This document shows positions 19,606 to 28,304 of a stretch of 64,000 nt of DNA, piece after piece. A model generated the notes under the pieces. That model ran no database searches. It saw only the letters and a program-made list of their open reading frames with translations, and had not been told where the DNA came from. A program made the translations under genes and the position numbers. This DNA is from Achromobacter mucicolens (GTDB lineage Bacteria; Pseudomonadota; Gammaproteobacteria; Burkholderiales; Burkholderiaceae_B): positions 186,001 through 250,000 of the forward strand of contig NZ_CADIJP010000009.1 of the NCBI RefSeq assembly GCF_902859725.1. Direction: 5' to 3'. The stretch's first letter is position 1; every line of letters begins with the position of its first letter.

Positions 19606-20186
19606 AACTTGTCCTTGACGCCTCGGTTGCGCTCAACTGGCTGAGCCTTCCCTGCCAGCCTTTTCGAGAGGCAGCCTTTCGCATCCTGGAGGGGCTGGAC
19701 GACTACGTCACCTATGTGCCAATGATCTGGCATCTGGAGGTCGCCCATGGCGCGATGCGCGCGGAGCGCTCTGGCATGGCCAGCGCGAGCGTGCTGACCA
19801 AATTCTCCGAGATCCTGAGCCGCGTGCCCTTCTCTGAAGAGCAACGCCCCACGCAGCTTTGGCTGGCCGCCAGCGTGTCCCTCGCCCGGAAACACAGCCT
19901 GACCGTCTACGACGCGTCCTATCTGGAACTGGCATTGGCAACCGGCGCCACGCTTGCGACCTTCGATCAGAAACTATGTGCTGCGGCGCAAACCTGCGGG
20001 GTTTCCGTACTTGGACCGCCCTCACACCTGGCGGAACCGCTCGCGCAGTATGGCTCCCCTTACTTCACCCCGTACTTCGTCCGATACGCCAGCACGGCAT
20101 CCCGGTTCTCGGCAAAGGCCGCATCGTCTTGCAGCAAGGCCAGGATGTCGGTCAGCGAGGCAATCGCGACCACAGGGATGCCATAG
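19602..20186 (+). CDS. PIN-domain (VapC-like) toxin with a C-terminal extension into pyrE
   Basis: A PIN-domain ribonuclease with acidic active-site residues Asp6 ([11 protein letters not shown]), Glu46 (HLEVAHG), Asp104 ([12 protein letters not shown]) and Asp122 (ATFDQKL). VapC toxins cut tRNA or rRNA when the antitoxin is lost. I chose the ATG at 19602 because it couples to the antitoxin stop. The recognisable domain ends near residue 140-148, but the frame stays open to residue 194. The last 42 residues are antisense to the 3' end of pyrE (stop at 20060). The native stop may have been lost, or the domain may be followed by an unneeded tail. Function as a toxin is inferred. Confidence 0.78.
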   Translation: MKLVLDASVALNWLSLPCQPFREAAFRILEGLDDYVTYVPMIWHLEVAHGAMRAERSGMASASVLTKFSEILSRVPFSEEQRPTQLWLAASVSLARKHSLTVYDASYLELALATGATLATFDQKLCAAAQTCGVSVLGPPSHLAEPLAQYGSPYFTPYFVRYASTASRFSAKAASSCSKARMSVSEAIATTGMP

Positions 20187-20746
20187 GTCTTGGCCACGTC
20201 CTGCACGGCCGAGTGCGGCGACAAGGCGTCGTCCGGGCCGGCGCGCTCCATGCGGTCCATCGCGATCAGCACGGCGGCCGGCTCTGCGCCCGCGGCGCGG
20301 ATGATTTCCACCGATTCGCGCACCGACGTGCCGGCGGTGATGACGTCGTCGATGATGACGACCTTGCCCTTGAGCGGCGCGCCGACCAGGGTGCCGCCCT
20401 CGCCATGGTCCTTGGCTTCCTTGCGGTTGTAGGCAAACGGCACGTCGCTGCGGCCCTGCATGTCAGGATGGCCGGCCAGCGCCACGGCGGTGGCGGTGGA
20501 CAGCGGGATGCCCTTGTACGCGGGGCCAAACAGCATGTCGAACTCGACACCGGAATCCAGCAGCGCCTGCGCGTAGAACTGCGCCAGCTTGCCGACCGAG
20601 CGGCCGTTGTTGAACAGGCCCGCGTTAAAGAAATAGGGGCTGATACGGCCCGACTTGACCTTGAAGCTGCCAAAGCGCAGAACGCCCTCGTTCAAGGCGA
20701 AGCGGACGAAATCCAGGGCGGTGACGGAGGACTGGGCGGCGGGCAT
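20060..20746 (-). CDS. pyrE: Orotate phosphoribosyltransferase
   Basis: Converts orotate and PRPP to orotidine 5'-phosphate in pyrimidine synthesis. The protein has 228 residues with the PRPP-binding motif [13 protein letters not shown] near residue 130, the N-terminal [19 protein letters not shown], and the flexible-loop lysine region [13 protein letters not shown]. The start at 20746 ([13 protein letters not shown]) fits the family better than an in-frame ATG at 20779. The gene is divergent from xth across 132 bp, and its last 127 bp are overlapped by the open frame of the PIN toxin on the other strand. Confidence 0.95.
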   Translation of the reverse strand: MPAAQSSVTALDFVRFALNEGVLRFGSFKVKSGRISPYFFNAGLFNNGRSVGKLAQFYAQALLDSGVEFDMLFGPAYKGIPLSTATAVALAGHPDMQGRSDVPFAYNRKEAKDHGEGGTLVGAPLKGKVVIIDDVITAGTSVRESVEIIRAAGAEPAAVLIAMDRMERAGPDDALSPHSAVQDVAKTYGIPVVAIASLTDILALLQDDAAFAENRDAVLAYRTKYGVK

Positions 20747-20878
20747 GCAAGGGGTTCCGGTAGGTGGCAGACCCCGCATTTTATCCGCTGTCGGGGACTT
20801 TCCTGGACGGCGCCGCCGAGTCGGTTAAATTCCTGGCATTGTCCGCCCCCCCTGCGGCCGCATTACAGGAGTTTCGCT

Positions 20879-21673
20879 TTGCTGCGCATCACGTCGATCA
20901 ACCTCAATGGCATCCGGTCCGCCTTCAAGAAGGGCCTGCAACCGTGGATGGAAAAGCACGCCGCCGACGTGCTGTGCCTGCAGGAAATCAAGGTCTCCCA
21001 CGAGGACCTGACCGACGACCTGCGCCATCCGCCCGGCTATACCGGCCACTTTCATCACGCCGTGAAAAAGGGCTACAGCGGCGTGGGCATCTACCTGCGA
21101 GACGCCGCCGAGCGCGTGAACAACGGCTTTGATTGTGAAGAGTTCGACAACGAAGGCCGCATCATCCGCGCCGACTGGAAGGATCTGTCGATCATCAGCG
21201 CTTACCTGCCTTCCGGCTCCAGCGGCGACGAACGCCAGCAGGCGAAGTACCGCTTCCTGGACCGGTTCGGGCCGTGGATCGATGCCCTGATGCACGAGCA
21301 TAAGACGACCGGCCGCGAATTCGTCATCTGCGGCGACTGGAACATCGCGCACAAGGAAATTGACCTGAAGAATTGGAAGGGCAACATGAAGAACTCGGGC
21401 TTCCTGCCCGAAGAGCGCGCCTGGCTCACGGATGTCTTCGACAAGCGCGGCTTTGTGGACGTGTTTCGCACCATCGATGACCGTCCGGACCAATACACCT
21501 GGTGGAGCAACCGCGGCCAGGCCTGGGCCAAGAACGTCGGGTGGCGTATCGACTACCAGATCGCCACGCCGGGCATCGCCGCCAAGGCGCGTAACGTCGC
21601 CATCTACAAGGACGAACGCTTCTCGGATCACGCGCCGTTGACGATCGATTACGACACCACCTTGCGCGCGTGA
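20879..21673 (+). CDS. xth: Exodeoxyribonuclease III (AP endonuclease)
   Basis: DNA-repair nuclease of the exonuclease III/ExoA family (264 residues) that cleaves 5' to abasic sites and has 3'-exonuclease and 3'-phosphatase activity. Active-site features are Asn8 (SINLNGIR), Glu36 (LQEIK), the GDWNIAHKEID stretch with the catalytic Asp and Asn, and the C-terminal SDHAPLTID. The start is a TTG at 20879: an AGGAG at about 20866-20870 lies at the right distance, and the next upstream in-frame ATG would add a stretch with no family match. Single, stand-alone gene. Confidence 0.92.
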   Translation: MLRITSINLNGIRSAFKKGLQPWMEKHAADVLCLQEIKVSHEDLTDDLRHPPGYTGHFHHAVKKGYSGVGIYLRDAAERVNNGFDCEEFDNEGRIIRADWKDLSIISAYLPSGSSGDERQQAKYRFLDRFGPWIDALMHEHKTTGREFVICGDWNIAHKEIDLKNWKGNMKNSGFLPEERAWLTDVFDKRGFVDVFRTIDDRPDQYTWWSNRGQAWAKNVGWRIDYQIATPGIAAKARNVAIYKDERFSDHAPLTIDYDTTLRA

Positions 21674-22085
21674 TTTTTCTCAATATTTAATTGGGGACTT
21701 ATCACGCGCGGTCCACGGGCCGACGCGCATGCGCGCGGCCTGCGGATGCCCGCGCGGCCTGAGGGCACGAGCAGCCGCCTCTATGACGGGACAGGCATTT
21801 AAAACGGGGACATATTAATTTTCCCTGATATTTCAAACGTCACCCCCAAACGCGCACCTTTGTAATCCGCATCCCGGGACGCTCACCCACAAATACGTCC
21901 CCGATTTTTGCTTCAAAAAATCCGTTTGATATCAATGTGATGGCGCGGTTTTTCGCTTTGCGCAGGGCAACATTTTGCCCCTACAATCGCCGCACCATAC
22001 CGGTGCAGTCTTGCACCAAAACAAACTGATCGCGCCCCAATCTAGCGCAATTTCCGCACCTATTCGAAGCACCCCCGAGGAGATC
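21674..22085 (+). promoter_or_regulatory. Upstream region of gdhA with GGGGACNTAT motifs and a candidate NtrC site
   Basis: About 410 bp with no supportable gene. Three copies of GGGGAC-N-TAT are present: at about 21695-21704 and 21804-21813 on the plus strand, and inverted at about 21895-21904. They resemble REP-type or transposase-associated GGGGACA motifs. A sigma70-like promoter (TTGCGC at 21958-21963, 18 bp, TACAAT at 21982-21987) precedes gdhA. An NtrC-like site overlies the predicted start of transcription. Confidence 0.55.
21991..22007. promoter_or_regulatory. Candidate NtrC-binding site over the gdhA promoter
   Basis: CGCACC-ATACC-GGTGCA matches the known NtrC consensus TGCAC(C/T)-N5-(A/G)GTGCA at 11 of 12 fixed positions. 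It lies about four bases after the TACAAT box, where a bound protein would block RNA polymerase. Repression of the ammonium-assimilating gdhA by an NtrC-type regulator under nitrogen limitation would fit. This is inference from sequence and the family. Confidence 0.55.
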
Positions 22086-23432
22086 ATGGTGAAAGTGCAG
22101 AGTCTGGACGACTTTCTGCGTGGCGTCGCCGCGCGCGACCCGCAGCAACCCGAGTACATGCAAGCCGTCCAGGAGGTGATGCTCAGCTTGTGGCCTTTCG
22201 TCGAGAAGCATCCCCACTACGCTGAACACGCCCTGCTCGAACGTCTGGTCGAACCCGAGCGCGTCATCCAGTTCCGCGTCTGCTGGACTGACGACCAGGG
22301 CCGCGCCCAGGTCAACCGCGCCTTCCGCATCCAGCACAGCTCGGCGATCGGCCCGTTCAAGGGCGGCATGCGCTTTCACCCGTCCGTGAACCTGTCGATC
22401 CTGAAGTTCCTCGCCTTCGAACAGACCCTGAAGAACTCGCTGACCACGTTGCCCATGGGCGGCGGCAAGGGCGGCTCGGACTTCGATCCCAAGGGCAAGT
22501 CCGATGCCGAAGTCATGCGCTTTTGCCAGGCGCTGATGATCGAGCTGTACCGCCACCTGGGCCCGGACACCGACGTGCCGGCCGGCGACATCGGCGTAGG
22601 CGCGCGCGAAGTCGGCTTCATGGCCGGCATGATGAAAAAGCTGTCCAACTCGACGGCCAGCGTGTTCACCGGCAAGGGCCTGACCTTTGGCGGCAGCCTG
22701 ATCCGTCCCGAGGCCACCGGCTACGGCACCGTGTACTTCGCCGAAGAAATGCTCAAGCGCGTGGGCAAGTCCTTCGACGGCATGCGCGTTTCCGTGTCGG
22801 GCTCGGGCAACGTGGCGCAATACGCCATCGAGAAGGCGATGGCCCTGGGCGCCCGCGTCATCACCGTGTCGGATTCGAACGGCACCGTCGTCGACGAGGC
22901 CGGCTTCAACCACGAGAAGCTCGTGGCGCTGATGCACATCAAGAACGATCTGCGCGGCCGCCTGGACACCTACGCCCGCCAATTCGGCCTGCAGTACGAG
23001 GCCGGCAAGCGCCCGTGGCATGTGCCCGTCGACGTCGCCCTGCCGTGCGCCACGCAGAACGAGCTGGAGCTGTCGGATGCGCAGACGCTCATCAAGAACG
23101 GCGTGCTGGCCGTCGCCGAAGGCGCGAACATGCCCGCCACGCTTGAGGCCGCCAAGGCCTTCGTTGCCGCCCGTGTGCTGTACGCGCCGGGCAAGGCCAG
23201 CAACGCCGGCGGCGTGGCCGTGTCGGGCCTGGAAATGGCGCAGAACTCGGCCCGCCTGTCTTGGACCCGCGAGGAAGTGGACGCCCGCCTGCACGCCATC
23301 ATGCGCGACATCCACGAAAACTGCGTGCGTCACGGCCACTCCGAGCGCGAGTACGTGAACTACCTGGACGGCGCCAACATCGCCGGCTTCGTGAAGGTCG
23401 CGGACGCCATGCGCCAGCAAGGCCTGTATTGA
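22086..23432 (+). CDS. gdhA: NADP-specific glutamate dehydrogenase
   Basis: Forms glutamate from 2-oxoglutarate and ammonium. The 448-residue protein is of the hexameric GdhA type. The substrate lysine Lys92 lies in FKGGMRFHP and the catalytic lysine Lys128 in PMGGGKGGSD, at the same numbers as in E. coli GdhA. The nucleotide-binding loop is VSGSGNVAQYA, which favours the NADP-dependent class. The start at 22086 is preceded by GAGGAG. An upstream in-frame ATG (21975) lies within the predicted promoter and is rejected. It has its own terminator and a candidate NtrC site. Confidence 0.96.
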   Translation: MVKVQSLDDFLRGVAARDPQQPEYMQAVQEVMLSLWPFVEKHPHYAEHALLERLVEPERVIQFRVCWTDDQGRAQVNRAFRIQHSSAIGPFKGGMRFHPSVNLSILKFLAFEQTLKNSLTTLPMGGGKGGSDFDPKGKSDAEVMRFCQALMIELYRHLGPDTDVPAGDIGVGAREVGFMAGMMKKLSNSTASVFTGKGLTFGGSLIRPEATGYGTVYFAEEMLKRVGKSFDGMRVSVSGSGNVAQYAIEKAMALGARVITVSDSNGTVVDEAGFNHEKLVALMHIKNDLRGRLDTYARQFGLQYEAGKRPWHVPVDVALPCATQNELELSDAQTLIKNGVLAVAEGANMPATLEAAKAFVAARVLYAPGKASNAGGVAVSGLEMAQNSARLSWTREEVDARLHAIMRDIHENCVRHGHSEREYVNYLDGANIAGFVKVADAMRQQGLY

Positions 23433-23484
23433 TCGCTGCTCGCTGACCCTCGCCCGCAGCGGCGCAGGTAAGCGGACCAAGCAA

Positions 23485-23516
23485 AAGGCCGATTCATTGC
23501 GAGTCGGCCTTGTTAT
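23485..23516 (+). terminator. Terminator after gdhA
   Basis: Stem AAGGCCGA / TCGGCCTT around an 11-nt loop, followed by GTTATT. The T-tract is short, so it is weaker than the others. A second hairpin (GGCGGCGGC / GCCGCCGCC) follows immediately at about 23518-23540. Confidence 0.65.
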
Positions 23517-23586
23517 TGGCGGCGGCGGCAAGGCCGCCGCCGCTTGGCAAGACTGCCGCGCCCCCGGGGACGCGGGCTTGCCAGAA

Positions 23587-24078
23587 TCAGTGCTTCATGC
23601 CGCCATGACCGTGGCTCATGCCGGGGTTGTGCGAGGCCGGCATGACCTTGAACTGCACCGCGACTTCGCCCGCCTTTTCGAACTTGAGCGTGGCGGGCAC
23701 GGTGGCGCCGTCCTTGAACGGCGCCTTCAGCTTGATGAACATGACGTGGTAGCCGCCCGGGCTGAGCTTGACCTCGGTGTCGGCGGGCAGCGCGATGCCG
23801 CCTTCGACCTGACGCATCTTGGACACGCCGTTCTCGGTCTGCACGGTGTGCAGTTCCACACGTTCCGCTGCATCCGATGTCACGGACAGCAAGCGGTCCG
23901 GTGCCTTGGCGTCGTTGTCGATATCCATGTAGCCCGCACCGTTGGCCTGGCCCGGCGCGGAAGCGCGCACCCAGAGATCGTCGATTTCGACCTGGCCCAC
24001 CTTGTAGTCCTTGGCCCACGCCGAACCGGCGGTGCACAGGCCAATCGCGGCAATGGCGGCAAACTTGCGGATGTTCAT
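23587..24078 (-). CDS. PCu(A)C-type periplasmic copper chaperone
   Basis: A periplasmic protein of 163 residues with a cleavable signal peptide (about 22 residues, ending SAWA). The copper(I) site of the family, H-x10-M-x22-H-x-M, is present as His77, Met88, His111 and Met113 (VELHTVQ, GVSKMRQ, GYHVMFI). The C-terminus is rich in His and Met (SHGHGGMKH) and may add a second metal site. Such chaperones deliver copper to the Cu(A) or Cu(B) centres of cytochrome oxidase. It stands alone here, without the usual SCO partner gene, and may be regulated separately. Confidence 0.9.
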   Translation of the reverse strand: MNIRKFAAIAAIGLCTAGSAWAKDYKVGQVEIDDLWVRASAPGQANGAGYMDIDNDAKAPDRLLSVTSDAAERVELHTVQTENGVSKMRQVEGGIALPADTEVKLSPGGYHVMFIKLKAPFKDGATVPATLKFEKAGEVAVQFKVMPASHNPGMSHGHGGMKH

Positions 24079-24096
24079 GCGTGTCCTCCTGAGACG

Positions 24097-24996
24097 TTAA
24101 CGGCGCCTGACCAGACTGCGGGCGGCTGACAGCACCGCGTCGGTCAAGGCTTCCATGGCTTCGGAGTTTACCCGCCAATGCTGCCAGTAGAGCGGCACGT
24201 CCTCCCACGCCCGGCCGCGCAGCAGGACGAGTTGACCGGCATCAAGGTGTTCCTGCACCAAAGGCAGCGGGTTCATGGTCCAGCCCAACCCGCCCAGCGT
24301 CGCCTGCACGAATGCGCGTGTGGACGGCACCCACCAGACCGGCGGCTCCCACGGCGCGGGGTCGGCGATCTTGTGCGCAAAGCGCGCCTGCAGGGCGTCC
24401 TTGCGGTTGAACACCAGCACGGGCGCCTGAGCCAGCGTCTGCGCATTGACCCCCGACGCGAAGTAACGCTTGTGGAAATCGGGCGTGCAGGTGGCCACGT
24501 AGCGCATGCTGCCCAGCGCGTGGATGCGGCAACCCTGCACGGGATCGGCCAGCGTGGTCACGGCGCCCAGCACGGAACCGTTGCGCAGCAGGGCGGCCGT
24601 GTGATCCTGGTCTTCGGACAGCATGTCGAGCGTGGCGCGGGTGCGCGCGGCGAACTGCAGGGCGGCGTCGACAAACCAGGTTTCCAGGCTGTCGTGATTG
24701 ACGGCGATCGGGATGCTGGCGTGGGGGATGTCGTCATCGGCCACGCCCAGCCGGTTCAGCGCGTCGTGCTCGAGCAAGGCAGTCTGCTCGGCCAATTGGA
24801 CCAGCACCTGGCCATCGGCCGTGGCAGCGGCGGGCACGGTGCGCTGGACCAGCAACCGGCCCATGCGGTCTTCCAGGGCCTTGATCCGTTGCGACACCGC
24901 CGACGGCGTGACGCTGAGCGATAGCGCCGCGCGCTCGAAACTGCCTTCGCGCACCACCGCGGCCAGAGCGCGCAGGTTGCCGTGATCGATTTTCAT
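24097..24996 (-). CDS. argP: LysR-type regulator ArgP
   Basis: Regulator of 299 residues with an N-terminal winged helix (residues 1-60: RALAAVVREGSFERAALSLSVTPSAVSQRIKALE). The effector domain, from about residue 90, resembles ArgP/LysG, the sensors of arginine and lysine. The gene is divergent from a LysE/ArgO-type exporter (argO) across 156 bp, the standard ArgP target. ArgP binds the intergenic region and activates argO when arginine is abundant. The call is based on sequence resemblance together with this arrangement. Confidence 0.9.
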   Translation of the reverse strand: MKIDHGNLRALAAVVREGSFERAALSLSVTPSAVSQRIKALEDRMGRLLVQRTVPAAATADGQVLVQLAEQTALLEHDALNRLGVADDDIPHASIPIAVNHDSLETWFVDAALQFAARTRATLDMLSEDQDHTAALLRNGSVLGAVTTLADPVQGCRIHALGSMRYVATCTPDFHKRYFASGVNAQTLAQAPVLVFNRKDALQARFAHKIADPAPWEPPVWWVPSTRAFVQATLGGLGWTMNPLPLVQEHLDAGQLVLLRGRAWEDVPLYWQHWRVNSEAMEALTDAVLSAARSLVRRR

Positions 24997-24999
24997 GAC

Positions 25000-25037
25000 A
25001 TTAGCTGTGCTTAATATAGTGAAGGAAAATTAGCTGT
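25000..25037. promoter_or_regulatory. Candidate ArgP-binding repeats between argP and argO
   Basis: ATTAGCTGT occurs twice in direct orientation (25000-25008 and 25029-25037), with starts 29 bp apart, close to three helical turns. The spacer is AT-rich and includes TTAATATAGTGAAGG. LysR-type operators normally lie in such a divergent gap, so these are good candidates for the ArgP contact sites. Inference. Confidence 0.5.
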
Positions 25038-25152
25038 ATTTCATATGCATGGCAAGGGAAAATCTCACCATGCCGCCCGCTCCACGCGCCCGGCAACCCA
25101 TCGAAGCGCCGCCACAGGCGTTGCAGTCACCGGTTTCACAGGTATCCCTTCC

Positions 25153-25785
25153 ATGTTTGCCACGTTGTCATCCCCCGCCTTCCTCACCGCCTGGGCCAGC
25201 GGCACGGCCACGGGCCTCGGCCTGTTCGCTGTCGTGGGCGCGCAAAGCGCGTTCATCCTGCGCCAGGGCCTCATGCGCGCGCACCTGCTCAGCGTGGTCG
25301 CCATCTGCGCGTTGATCGACCTGGTGTTCATCTTCGCGAGCGTGTCCGGCCTGCAGGCGCTGACCGCGTGGTTCCCCTGGCTGACCACCGCCGTGCTGTG
25401 GTTCGGCGTGGCCTTTCTGACCTGGTACGCGGCGCAGTCCGCGCGCCGCGCCTGGACGGCCACGGGCGGCCTGGCCGCCGCCCGCGACGTGGTGCCGTCG
25501 CGCCGCGCCGCCATGCTGGGCGCGCTGGGCTTTTCGCTGCTCAATCCGCATTTCTGGCTGGACATGGTGGTGGTGGGCTCGCTGGCGCACGGCTTCGAAG
25601 ACGCCCGCATGGCCTTCGCGGCCGGCGCCTTCACGGCCAGCTTGCTGTGGCTCGCCGTGCTGGGCGTCGGGTCGCGCCTCTTCGCCCCGTTCTTTGCCAG
25701 CGCGACGGCTTGGCGGGTCCTGGACGGCGTCATCGCCGCAGTCATGGCCGGGTTGGCGGTCAGCCTGGCGGTCAAGGGCGTCTGA
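25153..25785 (+). CDS. argO: Amino-acid exporter ArgO (LysE family)
   Basis: An inner-membrane protein of 210 residues with six predicted transmembrane helices. It carries the LysE/ArgO hallmarks TGLGLFAVVGAQSAFILRQG near the N-terminus and GALGFSLLNPHFWLDMVVV in the middle. It exports arginine (and canavanine or lysine) and is controlled by ArgP. I took the ATG at 25153 (MFATLSSPAF); an upstream in-frame ATG (25045) would add 36 residues rich in His, Ser and Thr that do not match the family and would lie in the regulatory gap. Confidence 0.9.
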   Translation: MFATLSSPAFLTAWASGTATGLGLFAVVGAQSAFILRQGLMRAHLLSVVAICALIDLVFIFASVSGLQALTAWFPWLTTAVLWFGVAFLTWYAAQSARRAWTATGGLAAARDVVPSRRAAMLGALGFSLLNPHFWLDMVVVGSLAHGFEDARMAFAAGAFTASLLWLAVLGVGSRLFAPFFASATAWRVLDGVIAAVMAGLAVSLAVKGV

Positions 25786-25861
25786 GGCTCGCAGGCCAGC
25801 ACTTTTATAATCGTCGCCTCACCAATTTCTGTCGGGCGCAGGGCCGGCCCGCCACCGCTCC

Positions 25862-26803
25862 ATGCGCGGACCTTCCCCTTCCAAAGATGTGCGCCTGCCG
25901 CCGCTTGCCGCCATCCAGGCGTTCGAAGCCGCGGCGCGGCTGGGTTCTTTCGAGCGCGCCAGCGAAGAGCTCTTTGTCACCGCCAGCGCCATCGGCAAGC
26001 GCATTGCCTCGCTTGAGACGCTGCTGGACGTCACCCTCTTCATCCGCAGCAGCCGCGGCGCAACCTTGAGCGCGGCGGGACGCGAGTATCTGGAACAGGT
26101 GCGCACGGCGCTAGACCTGCTGTCGGACGCATCGCTGCACAAGCGCAACGAACCCAAGCTGGAAACGCTGCGCGTGGTGTCCACGCCCACGTTTGCCCGG
26201 CAGGTACTGATCCCCGCCCTGCCCGGCTTCACCGCCGCGCATCCCGACGTCGAACTGGAGATCATGCTGTCCATTCCCTACCTGGACATCATGCCGCCCA
26301 ATGCCGATGTGTGGATCCGCTTCGGCAGCGGCAAGTATCCCGGCCTGCATGCACACCCCCTGACGCACGATCCCGTGTTCGCGGTGTGCTCGCCCGGCTA
26401 TCAGGCGGCGCGCGGCCCGTTCCAGCGGCCGGCGGACCTGGCCCGCGCCGACCTGCTGCGTTGCCCGATGGAGCCTTGGCGTCCGTGGCTGGCGGCAGCG
26501 GGCCTGGACTGGCCCGAGCCGTCGCGCGGCGTGTGGCTGGTGGACCTGGGCATGATGCTCGCCGCCGCACGCGCGGGCCAGGGCGTGGCGCTGACGCGCC
26601 GGTCGCTGGCCGCCGAGTGGCTGGACGAAGGCAAGCTGGTGCGCCTGCTGGACGTGGAAATCCCCGGCGAGTCGCAGTACTACCTGTGCACCGAAACCAC
26701 ACGTGCACCTGGCGGCGCAGTCCAGGCGTTTTCCCTATGGCTGACCGAGGTCTGCCAGCGCGCAGCCCAATGGCCACGCGGGCCCGGGGCCAGTCAGGAA
26801 TAA
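25862..26803 (+). CDS. LysR-type regulator, GcvA subgroup
   Basis: Transcription factor of 313 residues. The DNA-binding domain covers about residues 10-72 (LPPLAAIQAFEAAARLGSFERASEELFVTASAIGKRI), with the GcvA-group LPPL...F...AA pattern. The ligand-binding domain follows from about residue 95. The nearest downstream genes on the same strand form a Liv-type ABC operon after 320 bp, but there is no clear link. The target is unknown. It is not divergent from its neighbours, unlike most LysR genes. Confidence 0.8.
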   Translation: MRGPSPSKDVRLPPLAAIQAFEAAARLGSFERASEELFVTASAIGKRIASLETLLDVTLFIRSSRGATLSAAGREYLEQVRTALDLLSDASLHKRNEPKLETLRVVSTPTFARQVLIPALPGFTAAHPDVELEIMLSIPYLDIMPPNADVWIRFGSGKYPGLHAHPLTHDPVFAVCSPGYQAARGPFQRPADLARADLLRCPMEPWRPWLAAAGLDWPEPSRGVWLVDLGMMLAAARAGQGVALTRRSLAAEWLDEGKLVRLLDVEIPGESQYYLCTETTRAPGGAVQAFSLWLTEVCQRAAQWPRGPGASQE

Positions 26804-27124
26804 ATTTCCACTCGATGGCGGAATGATTTTCCGCACGACGCCGCATCCTGATCGCTAGGATGCGGCCAGCACGTCTGCGCGCGCCCGGTGCACCGATGCG
26901 GCTGCGGGCCCGCCATCAGGCTAAAGACGTTCAGCAGTCTGAAAGGAACCTTGCAGCCGCACTAGGTATTTACGCGGAAAAGCACCGCCGGGTCAGATTC
27001 GCGTAAGCGATTAAGCAGACAGTCACCACACGCAACAAAGGAGCGCGCCAACAAAACATCCCACGCCGACTGGCGCCGGCACACGGCTTTCCACGCAGTT
27101 CACCCAATTACAACGGAGACATCC
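26804..27124 (+). promoter_or_regulatory. Intergenic region upstream of the Liv operon
   Basis: About 320 bp. A perfect 10-bp hairpin (GCCGCATCCT / AGGATGCGGC, 26840-26866) follows the LysR gene but lacks a T-tract. GGTGCACC, an 8-bp palindrome, lies near 26888. The region must carry the Liv promoter. GGAG (27114-27117) precedes the ATG at 27125. No ORF is supportable here. Confidence 0.45.
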
Positions 27125-28288
27125 ATGGATTTTCGTTTGAAGCTGCTTGCAGGAACCCTTGCATTTGCCGTATCGGCCGCGTCCTACGCCGCCGACCCCA
27201 TCAAGATCGGCGTGGCCGGCCCCTACACCGGCGGTTCGTCCTCCATGGGCGTCAGCATGCGCGACGGCGTGCGCCTGGCCATCGAAGAGATCAACAAGAA
27301 CGGCGGCGTGCTGGGCCGCCAGCTCGTCGCCGTCGAACGCGATGACGAAGCCAAAAACGAGCGCGGTGTGCAGATCGCGCAGGAACTGATCAACAAGGAA
27401 CAGGTGACGGCCACCGTCGGCTACATCAACACTGGCGTGGCGCTGGCCTCCCAGCGCTTCTACCAGGACGCCAAGATCCCGGTGTTCAACAACGTGGCAA
27501 CCGGCAGTGTGATCACGCATCAGTTCAAGGCGCCGGAATACCCCGACAACTACGTGTTCCGCAACGCGGCGCATGACAGCATCCAGGCCCCGATGATCGT
27601 CGAAGAAGCGATCACGCGCCGCGGCTTCAAGAAAGTGGCGATCCTGGCCGACTCCACCAACTACGGTCAGCTTGGCCGCGAGGATCTGGAGAAAGCGCTG
27701 GACGCCAAGGGCATCAAGCCCGTGGCCGTCGAAAAGTTCAACATCAAGGACGTCGACATGACGGCCCAGCTGCTCAAGGCCAAGGCCGCGGGCGCCGAAG
27801 CCGTGCTGACCTACGGCATCGGCCCCGAACTGGCGCAGATCGCCAACGGCATGACCAAGCTGGGCTGGAAGGTGCCGATCATCGGCAGCTGGACGCTGTC
27901 GATGGCCAACTACATCGACAACTCCGGCGCCAACGGCGAAGGCGCGCGCATGCCGCAGACCTTCATCCAGGACCCGGACACGCCCAAGCGCAAGGCGTTC
28001 ATCGACGCCTACCTGGCCAAGTTCAAGCCCAAGAACAACCGCATCGACTCACCGGTGTCGGCCGCGCAGGGCTATGACTCGATCTTCCTGCTGGCAGCCG
28101 CCATCAAGCAGGCAAACTCCACCGACGGTCCCAAGGTGCGCGAAGCGCTTGAGAACCTGCAGACCCCGGTCGAGGGCGTGGTGATGACCTACAACAAGCC
28201 CTTCTCGCACGACAACCACGACGCGATCACCGCCAAGGAAGTGGTCATCGGCGAGGTCAAGGGCGGCCGGGTCGTCAAGGCCAACTAA
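27125..28288 (+). CDS. Branched-chain amino acid ABC transporter, periplasmic binding protein
   Basis: A solute-binding protein of 387 residues of the LivJ/LivK type. It begins with a signal peptide ending ASYAA (about residue 21) and continues PIKIGVAGPYTGGSSSMG, the usual opening of the family. Two lobes of the type I fold are apparent. It would bring leucine, isoleucine, valine or a related amino acid to the LivHMGF transporter encoded just downstream. Stable hairpins separate it from livH, which may raise binding-protein output above that of the permease genes. Confidence 0.88.
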   Translation: MDFRLKLLAGTLAFAVSAASYAADPIKIGVAGPYTGGSSSMGVSMRDGVRLAIEEINKNGGVLGRQLVAVERDDEAKNERGVQIAQELINKEQVTATVGYINTGVALASQRFYQDAKIPVFNNVATGSVITHQFKAPEYPDNYVFRNAAHDSIQAPMIVEEAITRRGFKKVAILADSTNYGQLGREDLEKALDAKGIKPVAVEKFNIKDVDMTAQLLKAKAAGAEAVLTYGIGPELAQIANGMTKLGWKVPIIGSWTLSMANYIDNSGANGEGARMPQTFIQDPDTPKRKAFIDAYLAKFKPKNNRIDSPVSAAQGYDSIFLLAAAIKQANSTDGPKVREALENLQTPVEGVVMTYNKPFSHDNHDAITAKEVVIGEVKGGRVVKAN

Positions 28289-28304
28289 TCCCGACAAGCA
28301 GGAA

